36,122 bases of DNA from Acetobacteraceae bacterium (lineage in GTDB: Bacteria > Pseudomonadota > Alphaproteobacteria > Acetobacterales > Acetobacteraceae): contig JANXMB010000130.1 of assembly GCA_025354865.1 (NCBI GenBank), forward strand, positions 1 to 36,122, read 5' to 3'. Below are positions 7,876 to 17,017 of the stretch, one piece after another. A model generated the notes under the pieces. That model did no database searches. It was given only the letters and a program-made list of their open reading frames with translations, and had not been told where the DNA came from. The first letter of the stretch is position 1. Each line of letters starts with the position of its first letter. Position numbers and translations under genes: made by a program.

Positions 7876-9228
7876 TTAGCGGGTATAGCCGCTGATTTCG
7901 TCTTCCGCCCAGGCGACGACTTCCGGAATGGATTTACCGTCGCGCAGACGCGCCAACATCTGGTTGTGCACCGCACGTTGATAAATCTGCACCGCGATAT
8001 CGGGCGATGCCTCGGACCCCGTCAGGCTGGCAATCTGGCCGGAGGACGGGCGCGGCGGATAGTTGAACACCGTGCCGGTGGGCGGGCCGACTTCGTCCCA
8101 GATCTTGAAGTCGAGCATTTTCGCATACGGCGGCAAGTCGTAGCCGTCGCTCGCGATGCCACGGGCTTCGACGTTCTCGCGCTGCATCAGATGTGCGAGC
8201 AGATCTTTCGACGCCGATTGATTTTTGCTGAATTTGTAGACGCCCCAATAATAGTTCTGGGTCGGCACAAAACGGCCCTTCGGCCCTTTCGGCGCCGGGA
8301 AGGTCCAGCAATCCGACGCAACCGCAATGTTGTCGCGCTTGGCGACCGCCCAGGCCGACGGCGGATTGAAGATCAACGCCGATTTACCGGAAATCAGCGC
8401 CCGGTTGTTCGACGCGTCGTCGTAGCTGACCGCATCGACCGGATAGAATTTCAGCAGCTTCTGGAAGTATTCGAGCACTTCCCGGGTCTCGTTCGACTTC
8501 AACTGGCTCTTGCCGTCGCGATCCACCAACTTGGCACCGTAGGACTGGAACATCGCACCGTGCAGATCGGTCGCGTCGGTGTTGATGCCGCCGCCCGCGC
8601 CCAGGCCCAACGCGAAGGTCAGGTTATCCTTCTGCGCCAGCTCGGCGTATTTCGTGAACGCATCCCAAGTCCAGGCATCCTGCAACGCATTGTGCTCGTC
8701 GTGCGTCGGATACATCGCCTGCAGGTCGAGGCCGTGCTTCTTGAACCAGCTGATCCGTGCGCAGGGCGGCTTCGTCTGGCTGCCGCTGCTGGACGGCACG
8801 CCGAACCAGGCGCCTTTTTCGCTGCCGAGGTAAGTGGCTGCATCGTTCGGCGTCCCGGCGAAAGAAATCAGGCCCTTCACCACGTCGCTGACGTCGGTCA
8901 AGGAATCGGCGTAGTTCCGCACGTCCCAATTGACGAATGTCATGATGTCGTGGCCGGCCTTGGCCTGCGTTTCAGCCGCCGGTGTCAGATTGAGCTTCCC
9001 GCCAGAGGAGGTGATGAAGTCGGCCGTCACTTCGACCTTGTTCTTCTCGGCCCAGACGTTGACCTGCTTTTGCATGACGTCGTTGGCGCCGGGCACCCAA
9101 TGGTCCCAGAACCCGACATTGATCTTTCCAGCCGCGCCAGCGGTGCGGATATGCACCAGCGGCAATGCGGCACTTGCTGCGGCGAGTTTCATCGCACCGC
9201 GACGGGTCATTTCAGGCAAATTTTTCAC
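7876..9228 (-). CDS. Extracellular solute-binding protein, family 1 (second of a tandem pair)
   Basis: This periplasmic receptor captures substrate for the importer encoded downstream. The start is GTG 9228, preceded by AGGAGG at the ideal distance; the frame could run to 9402 but the added sequence is arginine-rich and has no ribosome site. The 450-residue product carries a Tat-like leader with R9-R10 (MTRRGAMKLA) and a hydrophobic ASAALPLVHI stretch, then the mature protein beginning near GKINVGFWDHWVPGAND. It is a close paralogue of the protein encoded just upstream: both contain the block SYDDASNNRALISGKSAL and the same WTFPAPKGP segment. Family-1 proteins mostly bind sugars, but the ligand cannot be told from the sequence. 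Confidence 0.92.
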   Translation of the reverse strand: MKNLPEMTRRGAMKLAAASAALPLVHIRTAGAAGKINVGFWDHWVPGANDVMQKQVNVWAEKNKVEVTADFITSSGGKLNLTPAAETQAKAGHDIMTFVNWDVRNYADSLTDVSDVVKGLISFAGTPNDAATYLGSEKGAWFGVPSSSGSQTKPPCARISWFKKHGLDLQAMYPTHDEHNALQDAWTWDAFTKYAELAQKDNLTFALGLGAGGGINTDATDLHGAMFQSYGAKLVDRDGKSQLKSNETREVLEYFQKLLKFYPVDAVSYDDASNNRALISGKSALIFNPPSAWAVAKRDNIAVASDCWTFPAPKGPKGRFVPTQNYYWGVYKFSKNQSASKDLLAHLMQRENVEARGIASDGYDLPPYAKMLDFKIWDEVGPPTGTVFNYPPRPSSGQIASLTGSEASPDIAVQIYQRAVHNQMLARLRDGKSIPEVVAWAEDEISGYTR

Positions 9229-9422
9229 TGAATAGCCTCCTGGTATGAGAAGGCGTATAGTGATCGCTACCATCGGCTGCAACAACGATATCGGCCGATC
9301 ATCGTACCGGCATCGTATTGCCGTTTGCATCCGCCTGCGATCGTAGGCCCCAGATAGTACGAAGCCCGATCCGCTCGCCTTCGCGCACGAACCGGGCTCC
9401 AACCATGTATCGAACCGTAGGC

Positions 9423-10766
9423 TTAGCGGGTGAAGCCTTCGATTTCGTCCTGCGCCCAGTCCATCACCTGCGGAATCGACTGACCGGACTGCAATTTCGC
9501 AAACATCGTCGACAACGTGCCACGGTTATAGATCTGCACCGCGATGCTCGGCGGGGCCGGCGCCAGTGCGATGTGGGTCTTTTCGTTGTGCGATTTGCGA
9601 ACGGGGTAGTGATAAACCGTGCCCTTCGGCGGGCCGACTTCGTCCCAAACCTTGAAGTCGGACATGCTGGTGAACGGTGGCACGTCGTAGCCGAGCGAGG
9701 CGTTGCAGCGGGCTTCGACATTTTCGCGTTGGGAGAGGAACGTGATGAGATCCTTGGCAGCGGTTTTGTTCTTGGCGAACTTCCACACCCCCCAGGAGAA
9801 CGCCCCCATCGGCATGAACCGGCCGGCCGGGCCTTTGGGTGCGGGGAAAGTCCAGCAATCCTCGGCCACTTTCGGCGCATCGCGGCGGGCGACCGCCCAG
9901 GCGGACGGCGGGTTCCAGATCAGCGCCGACTTGCCTGAAATCAACGCGCGGTTGTTCGACGCGTCGTCGTAGCTGACCGCATCGATCGGCAGGAACTTCA
10001 CCAGACGCTGGGCATATTCCAGCACCTGACGCACCTTGTCGGTCTTGACGGTGATGTCGCCCTTGGCATTGACCACTTCGGCGCCGTAGGCCGCGAACAT
10101 CGCGCCTGCGGTATCGACCGAGTCAGCTGTGGTGCCGACACCGATCGCGAAGGGGAAGCCGGCCTTATGGCAGGCCTCGGCCGCCTTCAGCATCGCCTCG
10201 TAGGTCCAGTGCTCCGCCTCGGCCGAGGGATCGGCGCTGGCGGGGTACATTTTCACCACGTCGAGACCGGCGGCTTCCTTCAGGATGGAAATACGCCCGC
10301 ACGGACCCTTCATCTGGTTGCCGGCGCTGCAGGGAACTGCGATCCAATGGCCGTCGTTTTTGAACAGGTACTCGCTCGCGGTCTGCACCTCCCCATACTG
10401 CTTGGTAAGCCCTGCCATGACGTCGTCCATCGGCTCCAGGCTTTCGATGGCATTTGGCGCTTCCCAGCCCGGGAATTGCTGCACATCGTGGCCGACCTTG
10501 GCCTGTGCCTCGGCGGCGATCGTCAGAATATTCTTCGATCCGACCGAGGTGATGAAGTCGGCCTGCACATCCACCTGATGGGCTTTACCGAAGGCTTCGC
10601 ACTGCTTCTTCATCACTTCGTTGGCGTCTGGAACCCAATGGTCCCAGAAAGCAATCGAAACCTTTCCGGCCGCGTGACCGGTGCGGATATGGACGAGCGG
10701 TAGAGCCGCGCTGGCGACACCGAGCTTGAGCGCCGATCGGCGCGAGAATTTCGAACGAGTAGGCAT
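9423..10766 (-). CDS. Extracellular solute-binding protein, family 1 (first of a tandem pair)
   Basis: The 447-residue paralogue of the next gene has a Tat-like signal with R9-R10 (FSRRSALKLG) before a hydrophobic ASAALPLVHI core, and the mature part starts near GKVSIAFWDHWVPDANE. AAGGAG lies about 11 nt before ATG 10766. It shares SYDDASNNRALISGKSAL and the carboxy-terminal WAQDEIEGFTR pattern with its neighbour (WAEDEISGYTR), but differs in the middle lobe, where ligand contacts are expected. It is the first gene of the second importer module, after a 194-nt gap that may hold a promoter. Whether both receptors serve one channel is inferred from there being only one permease pair. Confidence 0.92.
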   Translation of the reverse strand: MPTRSKFSRRSALKLGVASAALPLVHIRTGHAAGKVSIAFWDHWVPDANEVMKKQCEAFGKAHQVDVQADFITSVGSKNILTIAAEAQAKVGHDVQQFPGWEAPNAIESLEPMDDVMAGLTKQYGEVQTASEYLFKNDGHWIAVPCSAGNQMKGPCGRISILKEAAGLDVVKMYPASADPSAEAEHWTYEAMLKAAEACHKAGFPFAIGVGTTADSVDTAGAMFAAYGAEVVNAKGDITVKTDKVRQVLEYAQRLVKFLPIDAVSYDDASNNRALISGKSALIWNPPSAWAVARRDAPKVAEDCWTFPAPKGPAGRFMPMGAFSWGVWKFAKNKTAAKDLITFLSQRENVEARCNASLGYDVPPFTSMSDFKVWDEVGPPKGTVYHYPVRKSHNEKTHIALAPAPPSIAVQIYNRGTLSTMFAKLQSGQSIPQVMDWAQDEIEGFTR

Positions 10767-10897
10767 GGGGTCGTTTGCTCCTTATGACGGCGCGTTTCGT
10801 GCGGCTACCATGGCGCGATCGTCGCGGGCAAGCTGCCCGAAACGCCGACCGCGCCCCTCAAACCGAGGCATCGAGACCGCTACCGCAGTTGCCGTTC

Positions 10898-10909
10898 GGT
10901 TCGCGAACC
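10898..10909. promoter_or_regulatory. Candidate operator upstream of the second importer module
   Basis: GGTTCGCGAACC is a perfect 12-bp palindrome about 130 nt upstream of the first family-1 binding-protein gene, in a 194-nt gap without genes. Such palindromes are typical of LacI- or GntR-type regulator sites, but no regulator gene is adjacent, so the role is a guess. Confidence 0.3.
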
Positions 10910-10960
10910 CGATCCGTCGAGCCTATGGGACCGGCGGGGCCGGAGCAAGTGTAACCGGTA

Positions 10961-12052
10961 TTATTCGACCGCGATTGCCGATGCCGCTGCGAAATTCAAT
11001 CCAACCTCGGTGCCCGGCGCCAACATTTGCTCCGCCGCGCCGACGACCCGGACCACGAGGTCGCCGACAGCGATATCGTAGCGCGCCGACCCGCCGAGGA
11101 AACTGGCGGCGCTTACGGTCCCGCGCAACGAACCGCTGCCGGGTGCGGTCAGCACGATGCTCTCCGGCCGGACAGACACCGTTGTCGCCGCCCCCGCCGC
11201 GCCGCCGTTCGGAAACAAGCAACCGATCGCGGAACCGTCGGGCAGCCGTACCGCACCTTCCGCCCCCGCCGCAACCGCGCCGTCGCACACCCCGCGCATC
11301 AGGTTCGCCGCGCCGATGAAGCTGGCCACGAAGACGCTGGCGGGGCGGAAATAGATCGTGCGCGGGTCGCCCATCTGCACGATGCGCCCCTTTTCCATGA
11401 CCGCGATGCGATCGGACATCGCCAAAGCCTCGCTTTGATCGTGCGTTACATAGATCGTCGTCACGCCGATCTGCTGCTGCAAGCGGCGCAATTCGATGCG
11501 CATTTCCTCCCGCAGGGCCGCGTCGAGGTTGGACAGCGGTTCATCGAGCAACAATAATTTGGGGCGATGCACGATTGCACGAGCCAAAGCGACGCGCTGC
11601 TGCTGGCCGCCGGACAGGCGAGTGGCCGGGCGATCGCCGTAACCCGACAGACCGACCGTCGATAATGCCTGTTCGACCAGGGATTTGACCTCCTCCCGCC
11701 CCGGCCGTTGGCCTTTGGCGACCCGCAACGGAAAGGCGATATTCTCGAACACCGTCATGTGCGGCCAAATCGCGTAGGACTGAAACACCATCCCGATGCC
11801 GCGTTCGTTCAACGGCACAGCGATCCGCTTTTCGGAGTCGAACAGCACCCTTTCGCCGACCGATATTGTTCCGGCATCCGGCCGTTCCAACCCCGCCACG
11901 CACCGCAGCGTCGTTGTTTTTCCGCAACCGCTCGGTCCCAACAAGGTAAAGAACGTGCCATCGGGCAGGTCGAACGAAACCTCCCGCACGCCGCCGGCTT
12001 GGGTATCGAAACGATTGGCGTAGATTTTCGTCAATGCGCGGATGGTCAACAT
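10961..12052 (-). CDS. ABC importer ATPase, FbpC/PotA-like
   Basis: The 363-residue nucleotide-binding subunit energises the first importer module. Motifs are Walker A GPSGCGKTT (39-47), Q-loop Gln91 (VFQSYAIWPHMT), signature LSGGQQQ (146-152), Walker B LLLLDEP (166-172) and H-loop His204. A TOBE domain occupies about 285-360. I chose ATG 12052 because the protein then begins MLTIRALTKIYANRF, as in this family; the same frame stays open to 12847 but only as a shadow of the permease. The start lies 2 nt after the permease stop. FbpC/PotA-like ATPases serve iron(III), polyamine or phosphonate importers. Confidence 0.92.
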   Translation of the reverse strand: MLTIRALTKIYANRFDTQAGGVREVSFDLPDGTFFTLLGPSGCGKTTTLRCVAGLERPDAGTISVGERVLFDSEKRIAVPLNERGIGMVFQSYAIWPHMTVFENIAFPLRVAKGQRPGREEVKSLVEQALSTVGLSGYGDRPATRLSGGQQQRVALARAIVHRPKLLLLDEPLSNLDAALREEMRIELRRLQQQIGVTTIYVTHDQSEALAMSDRIAVMEKGRIVQMGDPRTIYFRPASVFVASFIGAANLMRGVCDGAVAAGAEGAVRLPDGSAIGCLFPNGGAAGAATTVSVRPESIVLTAPGSGSLRGTVSAASFLGGSARYDIAVGDLVVRVVGAAEQMLAPGTEVGLNFAAASAIAVE

Positions 12053-12054
12053 GG

Positions 12055-13767
12055 CTAATTTCCAAACACATCGGTGCCGCCGCGGCGACCCTGGACGAAA
12101 AAGATGCAGGCGATGACGGTCATCAACAGCGTCCAGATCAGGCCAAACGCCGCGAGTTCGCCGCCCTGGCCGTTGACCCATTGGTCGAAGATCGACACCG
12201 CGATGACCTGCGACCCGGGGCTGGCCAGCAACACCGCGATGGCGAGTTCCTTGTTGGCCACGAGGAAAATGAACAGCCAACCGGCAACGATGGCGGGCGA
12301 AAGCAACGGCACGACAATGCGGCGCAAGGTGGTCAGCGCCCCTGCCCCGGCCACGCCCGCCGCTTCTTCCAACTCGCGATGCAATTGCAGCACGCCGGAA
12401 TACACGTAGCGCATGCCGTAGGGCATGAAGCGGATGACATAGGCGATGGCGATGATCCACAGGGATCCGTAAATCGGCAGCGGCACGCGCAAATAGACCT
12501 CCATCACCGCGACGCCGAGGCAGATGCCGGGGAACACTAGCGAGAGCGTCGCGAGTTGATCCAACGCCCAGCCGCCGGGGCCTCGGCGTGCGGCGATCCA
12601 ACCGGCAAGGGCGGTGATCGCCATGATGACGGTGGCGGCGGCGGCCGCAACCAGCAGGCTGTTGGTTGCCAGTTCGACATAGCCCGGCGCGGTGAAGACG
12701 GTGCGGAAATTCTTGAACGACAGCATCGGGATTGCTGCCATCGAGAAACTGCGCAGGAACGGCAGCAACGACATCCACAGCAATGCGATCATCGGCAGCA
12801 CCAGCACGATGCAGAAATTGACCAGGACGATGGCCCCCGCCACCCAACGGCCGGCGCCCAGATCGAACGGCCGCGGACGGAAGCCTTTGCCAGTCACGGA
12901 ATGGTATTTCTCCGCGTTCTTCGACAATCGGCTATAAAAATACAGCAGGACCGCGACGATCGCGACCATCGCGACGGAAAATGCCGCAGCGTAGCCCAGA
13001 TCGGGCGGCACCACGATCGTTGCCTCATACACATCGGTTGTCAGCACGTAGATACGCCCGGGCATGCCGACCAGCGCCGGCACTTCGAACCCGCCGATGG
13101 CGCGGATGAACACGAACAACGCCAAAGCCAGGATGGCCGGCATCGCCAGCGGCAACGATACCCGGCGGAGGGTTTGCAGAACGGTCGCGCCGCTCATGCG
13201 GGCGGCTTCTTCCATATCGGCATTGGCCGCACGAAACGTCGATCCCAGCAACAGAAAAACCAGTGGCGACCAGAGGAACCCCTCGATCAGAATCATTCCA
13301 GCCATGGAATTCACGTTGAACAGATTGTCCGTCCCGCCGGTTGCCATCCGATACAGATCGTTCATCGGTCCGACCTTTCCCAGCAGGAACAGCCAGGCGA
13401 TGACGTGCAGAATATAGGGCGTGCCGAGGGAAATGATCGTTGCGAGATACGCCAGGATTTTGAACGGCGTGTTGGTCCGCTCCACCAGCCAGGCCAACAC
13501 CCCGCCGACTACCAACGACAAAGCGGTGCTGCCGGCTGCGAAAACAAGGCTGTTCCAGATGCTGCGCAATGCGTCCTTATCGGTGAACATTTTGCCGAAA
13601 TGACCCAGCGTGAAGCCGGTGACATCGCCGATCGCGTCGGTGGTGGTGATGCTATCTTGCAACAGAATATACAAAGGCGGCAGCATCAGCAGTGCGAGCA
13701 CCAGCCCGATCGCCGCTGTGATCGGGCGGCGCGCGTCCTGTCTCACCCATGCCGCGATAGTCGTCAC
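12055..13767 (-). CDS. ABC importer permease with two fused transmembrane domains (FbpB-like)
   Basis: This 570-residue inner-membrane protein carries two BPD_transp_1 domains in one chain, with about 12 membrane segments. Each half has an ATPase-docking EAA loop: EEAARMSGATVLQTLRRVSL in the first and EEAAGVAGAGALTTLRRIVV in the second. The start is GTG 13767, whose GTGA overlaps the stop of the preceding binding-protein gene by 4 nt; the upstream extension of the frame to 14049 is the antiparallel-free shadow of that gene in another frame and has no membrane character. Fused permeases of this kind are typical of ferric iron and related importers and pair with the single ATPase that follows. 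Confidence 0.92.
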   Translation of the reverse strand: MTTIAAWVRQDARRPITAAIGLVLALLMLPPLYILLQDSITTTDAIGDVTGFTLGHFGKMFTDKDALRSIWNSLVFAAGSTALSLVVGGVLAWLVERTNTPFKILAYLATIISLGTPYILHVIAWLFLLGKVGPMNDLYRMATGGTDNLFNVNSMAGMILIEGFLWSPLVFLLLGSTFRAANADMEEAARMSGATVLQTLRRVSLPLAMPAILALALFVFIRAIGGFEVPALVGMPGRIYVLTTDVYEATIVVPPDLGYAAAFSVAMVAIVAVLLYFYSRLSKNAEKYHSVTGKGFRPRPFDLGAGRWVAGAIVLVNFCIVLVLPMIALLWMSLLPFLRSFSMAAIPMLSFKNFRTVFTAPGYVELATNSLLVAAAAATVIMAITALAGWIAARRGPGGWALDQLATLSLVFPGICLGVAVMEVYLRVPLPIYGSLWIIAIAYVIRFMPYGMRYVYSGVLQLHRELEEAAGVAGAGALTTLRRIVVPLLSPAIVAGWLFIFLVANKELAIAVLLASPGSQVIAVSIFDQWVNGQGGELAAFGLIWTLLMTVIACIFFVQGRRGGTDVFGN

Positions 13768-14783
13768 CGGAACAACTCGCGATAGATCGCCACCCATGCC
13801 GGCAGATCGTCGCGCGCCATTTCGGGCGTTACCACGTTGACTTTGAAGCCGCCGGCTTCGGGTTTGTTTTCCGGCACCTTGGCGGCCACGCGCGGGCTGG
13901 CCGGCAGATAATCGTTGTCGGACATCACCTTCTGGCCCTCGTCCGACAGCATGAATTCGGTCAAAAGCCGAGCGGCGTTGGGGTGCGGCGCGTCCTTGAC
14001 GACGCTGACGAGGCTCATGGATTGCAAGAGCGGTTCCATTCGCAACCATTTTATCGGCGCGCCCTGCCCCTGACTGATCGTTGCGTGATAATTCAAAATC
14101 ATCACCGCCAGGGAATACTCGCCCGACACCACTTTATCCAGCACCACCCGTTGCGCAGCGGGGATGACCACGGGTTCCTGTTTGGCGAAGGCGCGCAGAT
14201 ACGCCATGCCTTTATCCTGCCCCATCGTGGTCAGGATATTATGGATGAACCCGGGCGGCCCGCCGGGGGTCAGATCGTAGGTCCAAGCAATCTGGCCTTT
14301 CCACCGGGGATTGAGCAGATCCGCGAAAGTCTGAGGAATATCGGCGGCTTTCACCGTGTTGGTGTTGACCGCTGCGGTCCAGTAAAACAGATTGAGTGCC
14401 GTCCAATGGCCTTTGGTATCGCGCAACGATTGCGGCCAATCCGCCGCCGCCTTCGGTTTATAATCCGCAACAAGGCTGGCATCTTCCAACAAAAACACCG
14501 TATTCGACCCATCGAAGATATCCGCTTGCACCCGTTTCGCTCGGGCTTCGTTACGAATTTTCAGTGCCACATCCGACGACGTCGCCCGCGAATATTGCAC
14601 TTTTATGCCGGGGTATTTCTTCTCGAACGCTTCGCTCATGGGACGCACGATCTGGTTCACGATCAAGGTCGAATACCAGTTCACGCTGCCCTCTTTCCGA
14701 GCAGCGTCGATCAGGGCTGTATCGGGTTCGGCGGCTTGGGCGGCACCTGCAAGCAGCAAAATTGCAACGAATAAGGCTTTCAT
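13764..14783 (-). CDS. Periplasmic solute-binding protein, FbpA/AfuA-like (second of a tandem pair)
   Basis: The 339-residue product has a Sec signal peptide (MKALFVAILLLAGAAQAAEP, cleavage expected after AQA) and a bacterial binding-protein fold with the family block IVNQIVRPMSEAFEKKYPGI. ATG 14783 overlaps the stop of the upstream paralogue (ATGA, 14780-14783), and its own stop overlaps the permease start. Known ferric-binding members use adjacent tyrosines; I do not see a Tyr-Tyr pair at the expected place (NYHATISQG), so iron as ligand is doubtful. It shares the C-terminal block LLTEFMLSDEGQKVM...NDYLPA with its neighbour. Confidence 0.9.
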   Translation of the reverse strand: MKALFVAILLLAGAAQAAEPDTALIDAARKEGSVNWYSTLIVNQIVRPMSEAFEKKYPGIKVQYSRATSSDVALKIRNEARAKRVQADIFDGSNTVFLLEDASLVADYKPKAAADWPQSLRDTKGHWTALNLFYWTAAVNTNTVKAADIPQTFADLLNPRWKGQIAWTYDLTPGGPPGFIHNILTTMGQDKGMAYLRAFAKQEPVVIPAAQRVVLDKVVSGEYSLAVMILNYHATISQGQGAPIKWLRMEPLLQSMSLVSVVKDAPHPNAARLLTEFMLSDEGQKVMSDNDYLPASPRVAAKVPENKPEAGGFKVNVVTPEMARDDLPAWVAIYRELFR

Positions 14784-15799
14784 CGAAATACCTCGCGATA
14801 GATGGAGATCCATTTCGTCAGGTCGTCTTTTGTCATATCGGGGGAGATATAATTGACCGCGAAATGGCCGGCTTCGGGTTTTAGTTGCGGAATCCGAGCG
14901 GGAATATCTGGATGGGCGGGCAGGTAATCGTTGGCTGCCATGACTTTCTGGCCTTCGTCGGACAGGATATATTCCAGCAGCAGGCGCCCGGCATTTGGGT
15001 GCGGTGCATCTTTCAAAATCCCGATCATGCTGAACAGGGCAACCAATGGTTCGATCGGTGCAGCGGCGATCGGTGCCCCCTGCCCGGCGCTGATGGCGAT
15101 GTGATGGTTGTACATCATCAATCCCAGCGCATATTCCCCGGCAATCGTCTGATCCAGCACCGCCCGGGGGGAGGCCGCGACCGAAACCGGCGCCTGTCCG
15201 GCAAATTGTTTCAGGTACGCCATGCCTTTATCCTGGCCCATGACGGTCAGAATATTGTGGATGAAACCGGGTGCGCCTTGCACCGCGAGTTCCGATGTCC
15301 AGGCCATGCGTCCTTTCCATCGGGGATCGAGCAGATCGGCGAAACTACGCGGCGGTTCCTTCACCAGGTCGGTGTTGTAGGCGACAGTCACGAAATACAG
15401 ATTGCTGGCGGTCCAGTATCCGTCTTTATCTTTCAGGATATCCGAATAGCGGGCCACGGCCTTGGCTTTGTAGGATGCCAGCAATTTCGCATCGGTCAGC
15501 GCATGGATGCCGCTGGTGACATCGACGACATCGGCCTGCATCCGCTTGGCCCGCGCCTCGGTCAGCAATTTCACTGTCGTATCGGTATTGCTGGCGCGGG
15601 AATATTGCACCTTGATGCCGGGAAACCGCGCCTCGAAGGCTTCGGCCATGGGGCGGGCGATCTGGTTGACGATCAGGCCGGTATACCAGACGGCGACGCC
15701 TTCCTTGCGGGCGGCCTCGATCGTTGCAGGATCGAAGTCCGCAGCCCGCACGCCGCTGGCCGCCAGCAGCAGCACGAGCACCGTCCATATTCCGCGCAT
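14780..15799 (-). CDS. Periplasmic solute-binding protein, FbpA/AfuA-like (first of a tandem pair)
   Basis: The 339-residue product has a Sec signal peptide (MRGIWTVLVLLLAASGVRA, then ADFDP) and a mature part closely related to the next gene, for example IVNQIARPMAEAFEARFPGI and HPNAGRLLLEYILSDEGQKV. The equal length and conserved blocks point to a tandem duplication. AGGGGAA precedes ATG 15799. It heads the first importer module and is divergent from the aminotransferase-like gene, so a promoter should lie in 15800-15889. The two receptors differ near the presumed ligand region (YNHHIAISAG here, NYHATISQG in the neighbour). Confidence 0.9.
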   Translation of the reverse strand: MRGIWTVLVLLLAASGVRAADFDPATIEAARKEGVAVWYTGLIVNQIARPMAEAFEARFPGIKVQYSRASNTDTTVKLLTEARAKRMQADVVDVTSGIHALTDAKLLASYKAKAVARYSDILKDKDGYWTASNLYFVTVAYNTDLVKEPPRSFADLLDPRWKGRMAWTSELAVQGAPGFIHNILTVMGQDKGMAYLKQFAGQAPVSVAASPRAVLDQTIAGEYALGLMMYNHHIAISAGQGAPIAAAPIEPLVALFSMIGILKDAPHPNAGRLLLEYILSDEGQKVMAANDYLPAHPDIPARIPQLKPEAGHFAVNYISPDMTKDDLTKWISIYREVFR

Positions 15800-15889
15800 T
15801 GCGTTTCCCCTGCTATCTTGCTGCCATTGTGGGCCGAGGACCCCGGTGCCTCAAGTCCCCGAACGCGCCCGACAGGCAGGAGATGCGAT

Positions 15890-17017
15890 ATGCGATCGGA
15901 ATGGCGGCTGGACCCGAATTTTCTGACCGTCAACCACGGCAGTTTCGGCGCCACCCCGCTTTCGGTGCGCGCGGCGCAGGATGCCTGGCGGGACCGGATG
16001 GAAGCGCAACCGACCCGGTTCATGCAGGCGCTCCCCGCTTTGCTGCGGGCGGCGGCGGATCGGCTCGCCGCATTCCTCGGCGCTGCGGGGCAGGATCTGG
16101 CCTTCGTCGACAATGCCACAACCGGCTGCAACGCGGTCATCCGCTCCCTCCTTTTGCAGCCCAACGACGAAATCCTTGTGCTCGGCCACGTCTACGGCGC
16201 CGTCCGCAACACGGTCCTGTATGCCACGGAACGCGCGGGCGCGACGATGACCGAGGCTGCGGTCCCCTTCCCCAACCTGGACGACGACGCCCTGGTCGCT
16301 GCGGTCGCGCGTGCGCTGACCCCGCGCACCCGGCTGGCGATCGTCGATCATATCGCGTCGCACAGCGCATTGGTCCTGCCGGTGGCGCGCATCGTCGCGG
16401 CCTGCCATGCGGCAAACGTGCCGGTGCTGATCGACGGGGCACATGCGCCGGGGCAGATCGACGTCGATCTGACGGCGACGGATGCCGACTACTACACCGG
16501 CAATTGCCATAAATGGCTGTGTGCGCCGAAGGGCAGCGCGTTCCTTTGGGTGCGGCCGGATCGGCAGGCGGGCCTGCACCCCACCACGATCTCCCACGGG
16601 TTGGGCGGAGGGTTTTTGGCGGAGTTCGATTGGACCGGCACGCGCGATCCCTCGGCCGTGCTGTCGGTGCCCGCCGCGCTGGATTTCCACGAACGCCTGG
16701 GCGGGGCGGCAATGCGCGCGCGCAACATCGCCCTGGCGGCGGAGGCCGGCGCCATGCTCGCCCGCCGTCTGGGTACCGAAGCCGTGGCGACCGGCGGCGC
16801 CATGGGGCTGGTGCGCGTGCCGTGGGACGGTCCGCCGCAGGAACTGCGCGCGCGTCTGCTGGCGGCGGGGACCGATGCCCCGGTGAACGCGCTGGCGGGG
16901 GCCAACTGGCTGCGGCTTTCCGCCTTCGCTTACAACGAGCCGGCGGATTACGCGCGTCTGGCCGATCTCGTCGCCAAGGTGCTGCGGTCTAACAGCGGGC
17001 AGAGTCTGCCCGTTTAG
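15890..17017 (+). CDS. Class V aminotransferase-fold PLP enzyme, isopenicillin N epimerase-like
   Basis: The 375-residue protein starts MRSEWRLDPNFLTVNHGSFG; the VNHGSFG motif is typical of the isopenicillin N epimerase-like branch of the class V (NifS-like) fold. The PLP-binding residues are D182 (LIDGAHAPGQ) and the Schiff-base lysine K208 (GNCHKW). GGAG lies 7 nt before ATG 15890; the open frame extends far upstream but only as an antisense shadow of a binding-protein gene. The reaction is unknown: family members act as epimerases, cysteine desulfurases or lyases, and no beta-lactam genes are nearby. Its stop codon TAG (17015-17017) is part of the inverted repeat that follows. Confidence 0.85.
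   Translation: MRSEWRLDPNFLTVNHGSFGATPLSVRAAQDAWRDRMEAQPTRFMQALPALLRAAADRLAAFLGAAGQDLAFVDNATTGCNAVIRSLLLQPNDEILVLGHVYGAVRNTVLYATERAGATMTEAAVPFPNLDDDALVAAVARALTPRTRLAIVDHIASHSALVLPVARIVAACHAANVPVLIDGAHAPGQIDVDLTATDADYYTGNCHKWLCAPKGSAFLWVRPDRQAGLHPTTISHGLGGGFLAEFDWTGTRDPSAVLSVPAALDFHERLGGAAMRARNIALAAEAGAMLARRLGTEAVATGGAMGLVRVPWDGPPQELRARLLAAGTDAPVNALAGANWLRLSAFAYNEPADYARLADLVAKVLRSNSGQSLPV

Noticed and set aside
7792-9231. A 479-codon open frame on the plus strand
   Set aside because: It is antisense to the family-1 binding-protein gene and has no recognisable motif or start signal.
10894-10908. GTTC-N7-GAAC resembling an SOS box
   Set aside because: The alphaproteobacterial LexA site is a direct repeat; this is an inverted arrangement and is part of a simple palindrome before an importer gene.
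12053-12847. N-terminal extension of the FbpC-like ATPase to 628 residues
   Set aside because: The extra part overlaps the permease in another frame and has no family similarity; ATG 12052 gives a complete normal-length ATPase.
12556-13785. A 409-codon open frame on the plus strand
   Set aside because: It is antisense to the fused permease gene; the translation is Gln/His/Arg-rich and lacks any domain.
14885-15889. N-terminal extension of the aminotransferase-like protein to 710 residues
   Set aside because: The added frame is antisense to a binding-protein gene, and a good ribosome site precedes ATG 15890.
15890-17017. Beta-lactam biosynthesis role for the isopenicillin N epimerase-like enzyme
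   Set aside because: No synthetase or synthase genes of that pathway are nearby, and the name reflects fold similarity only.
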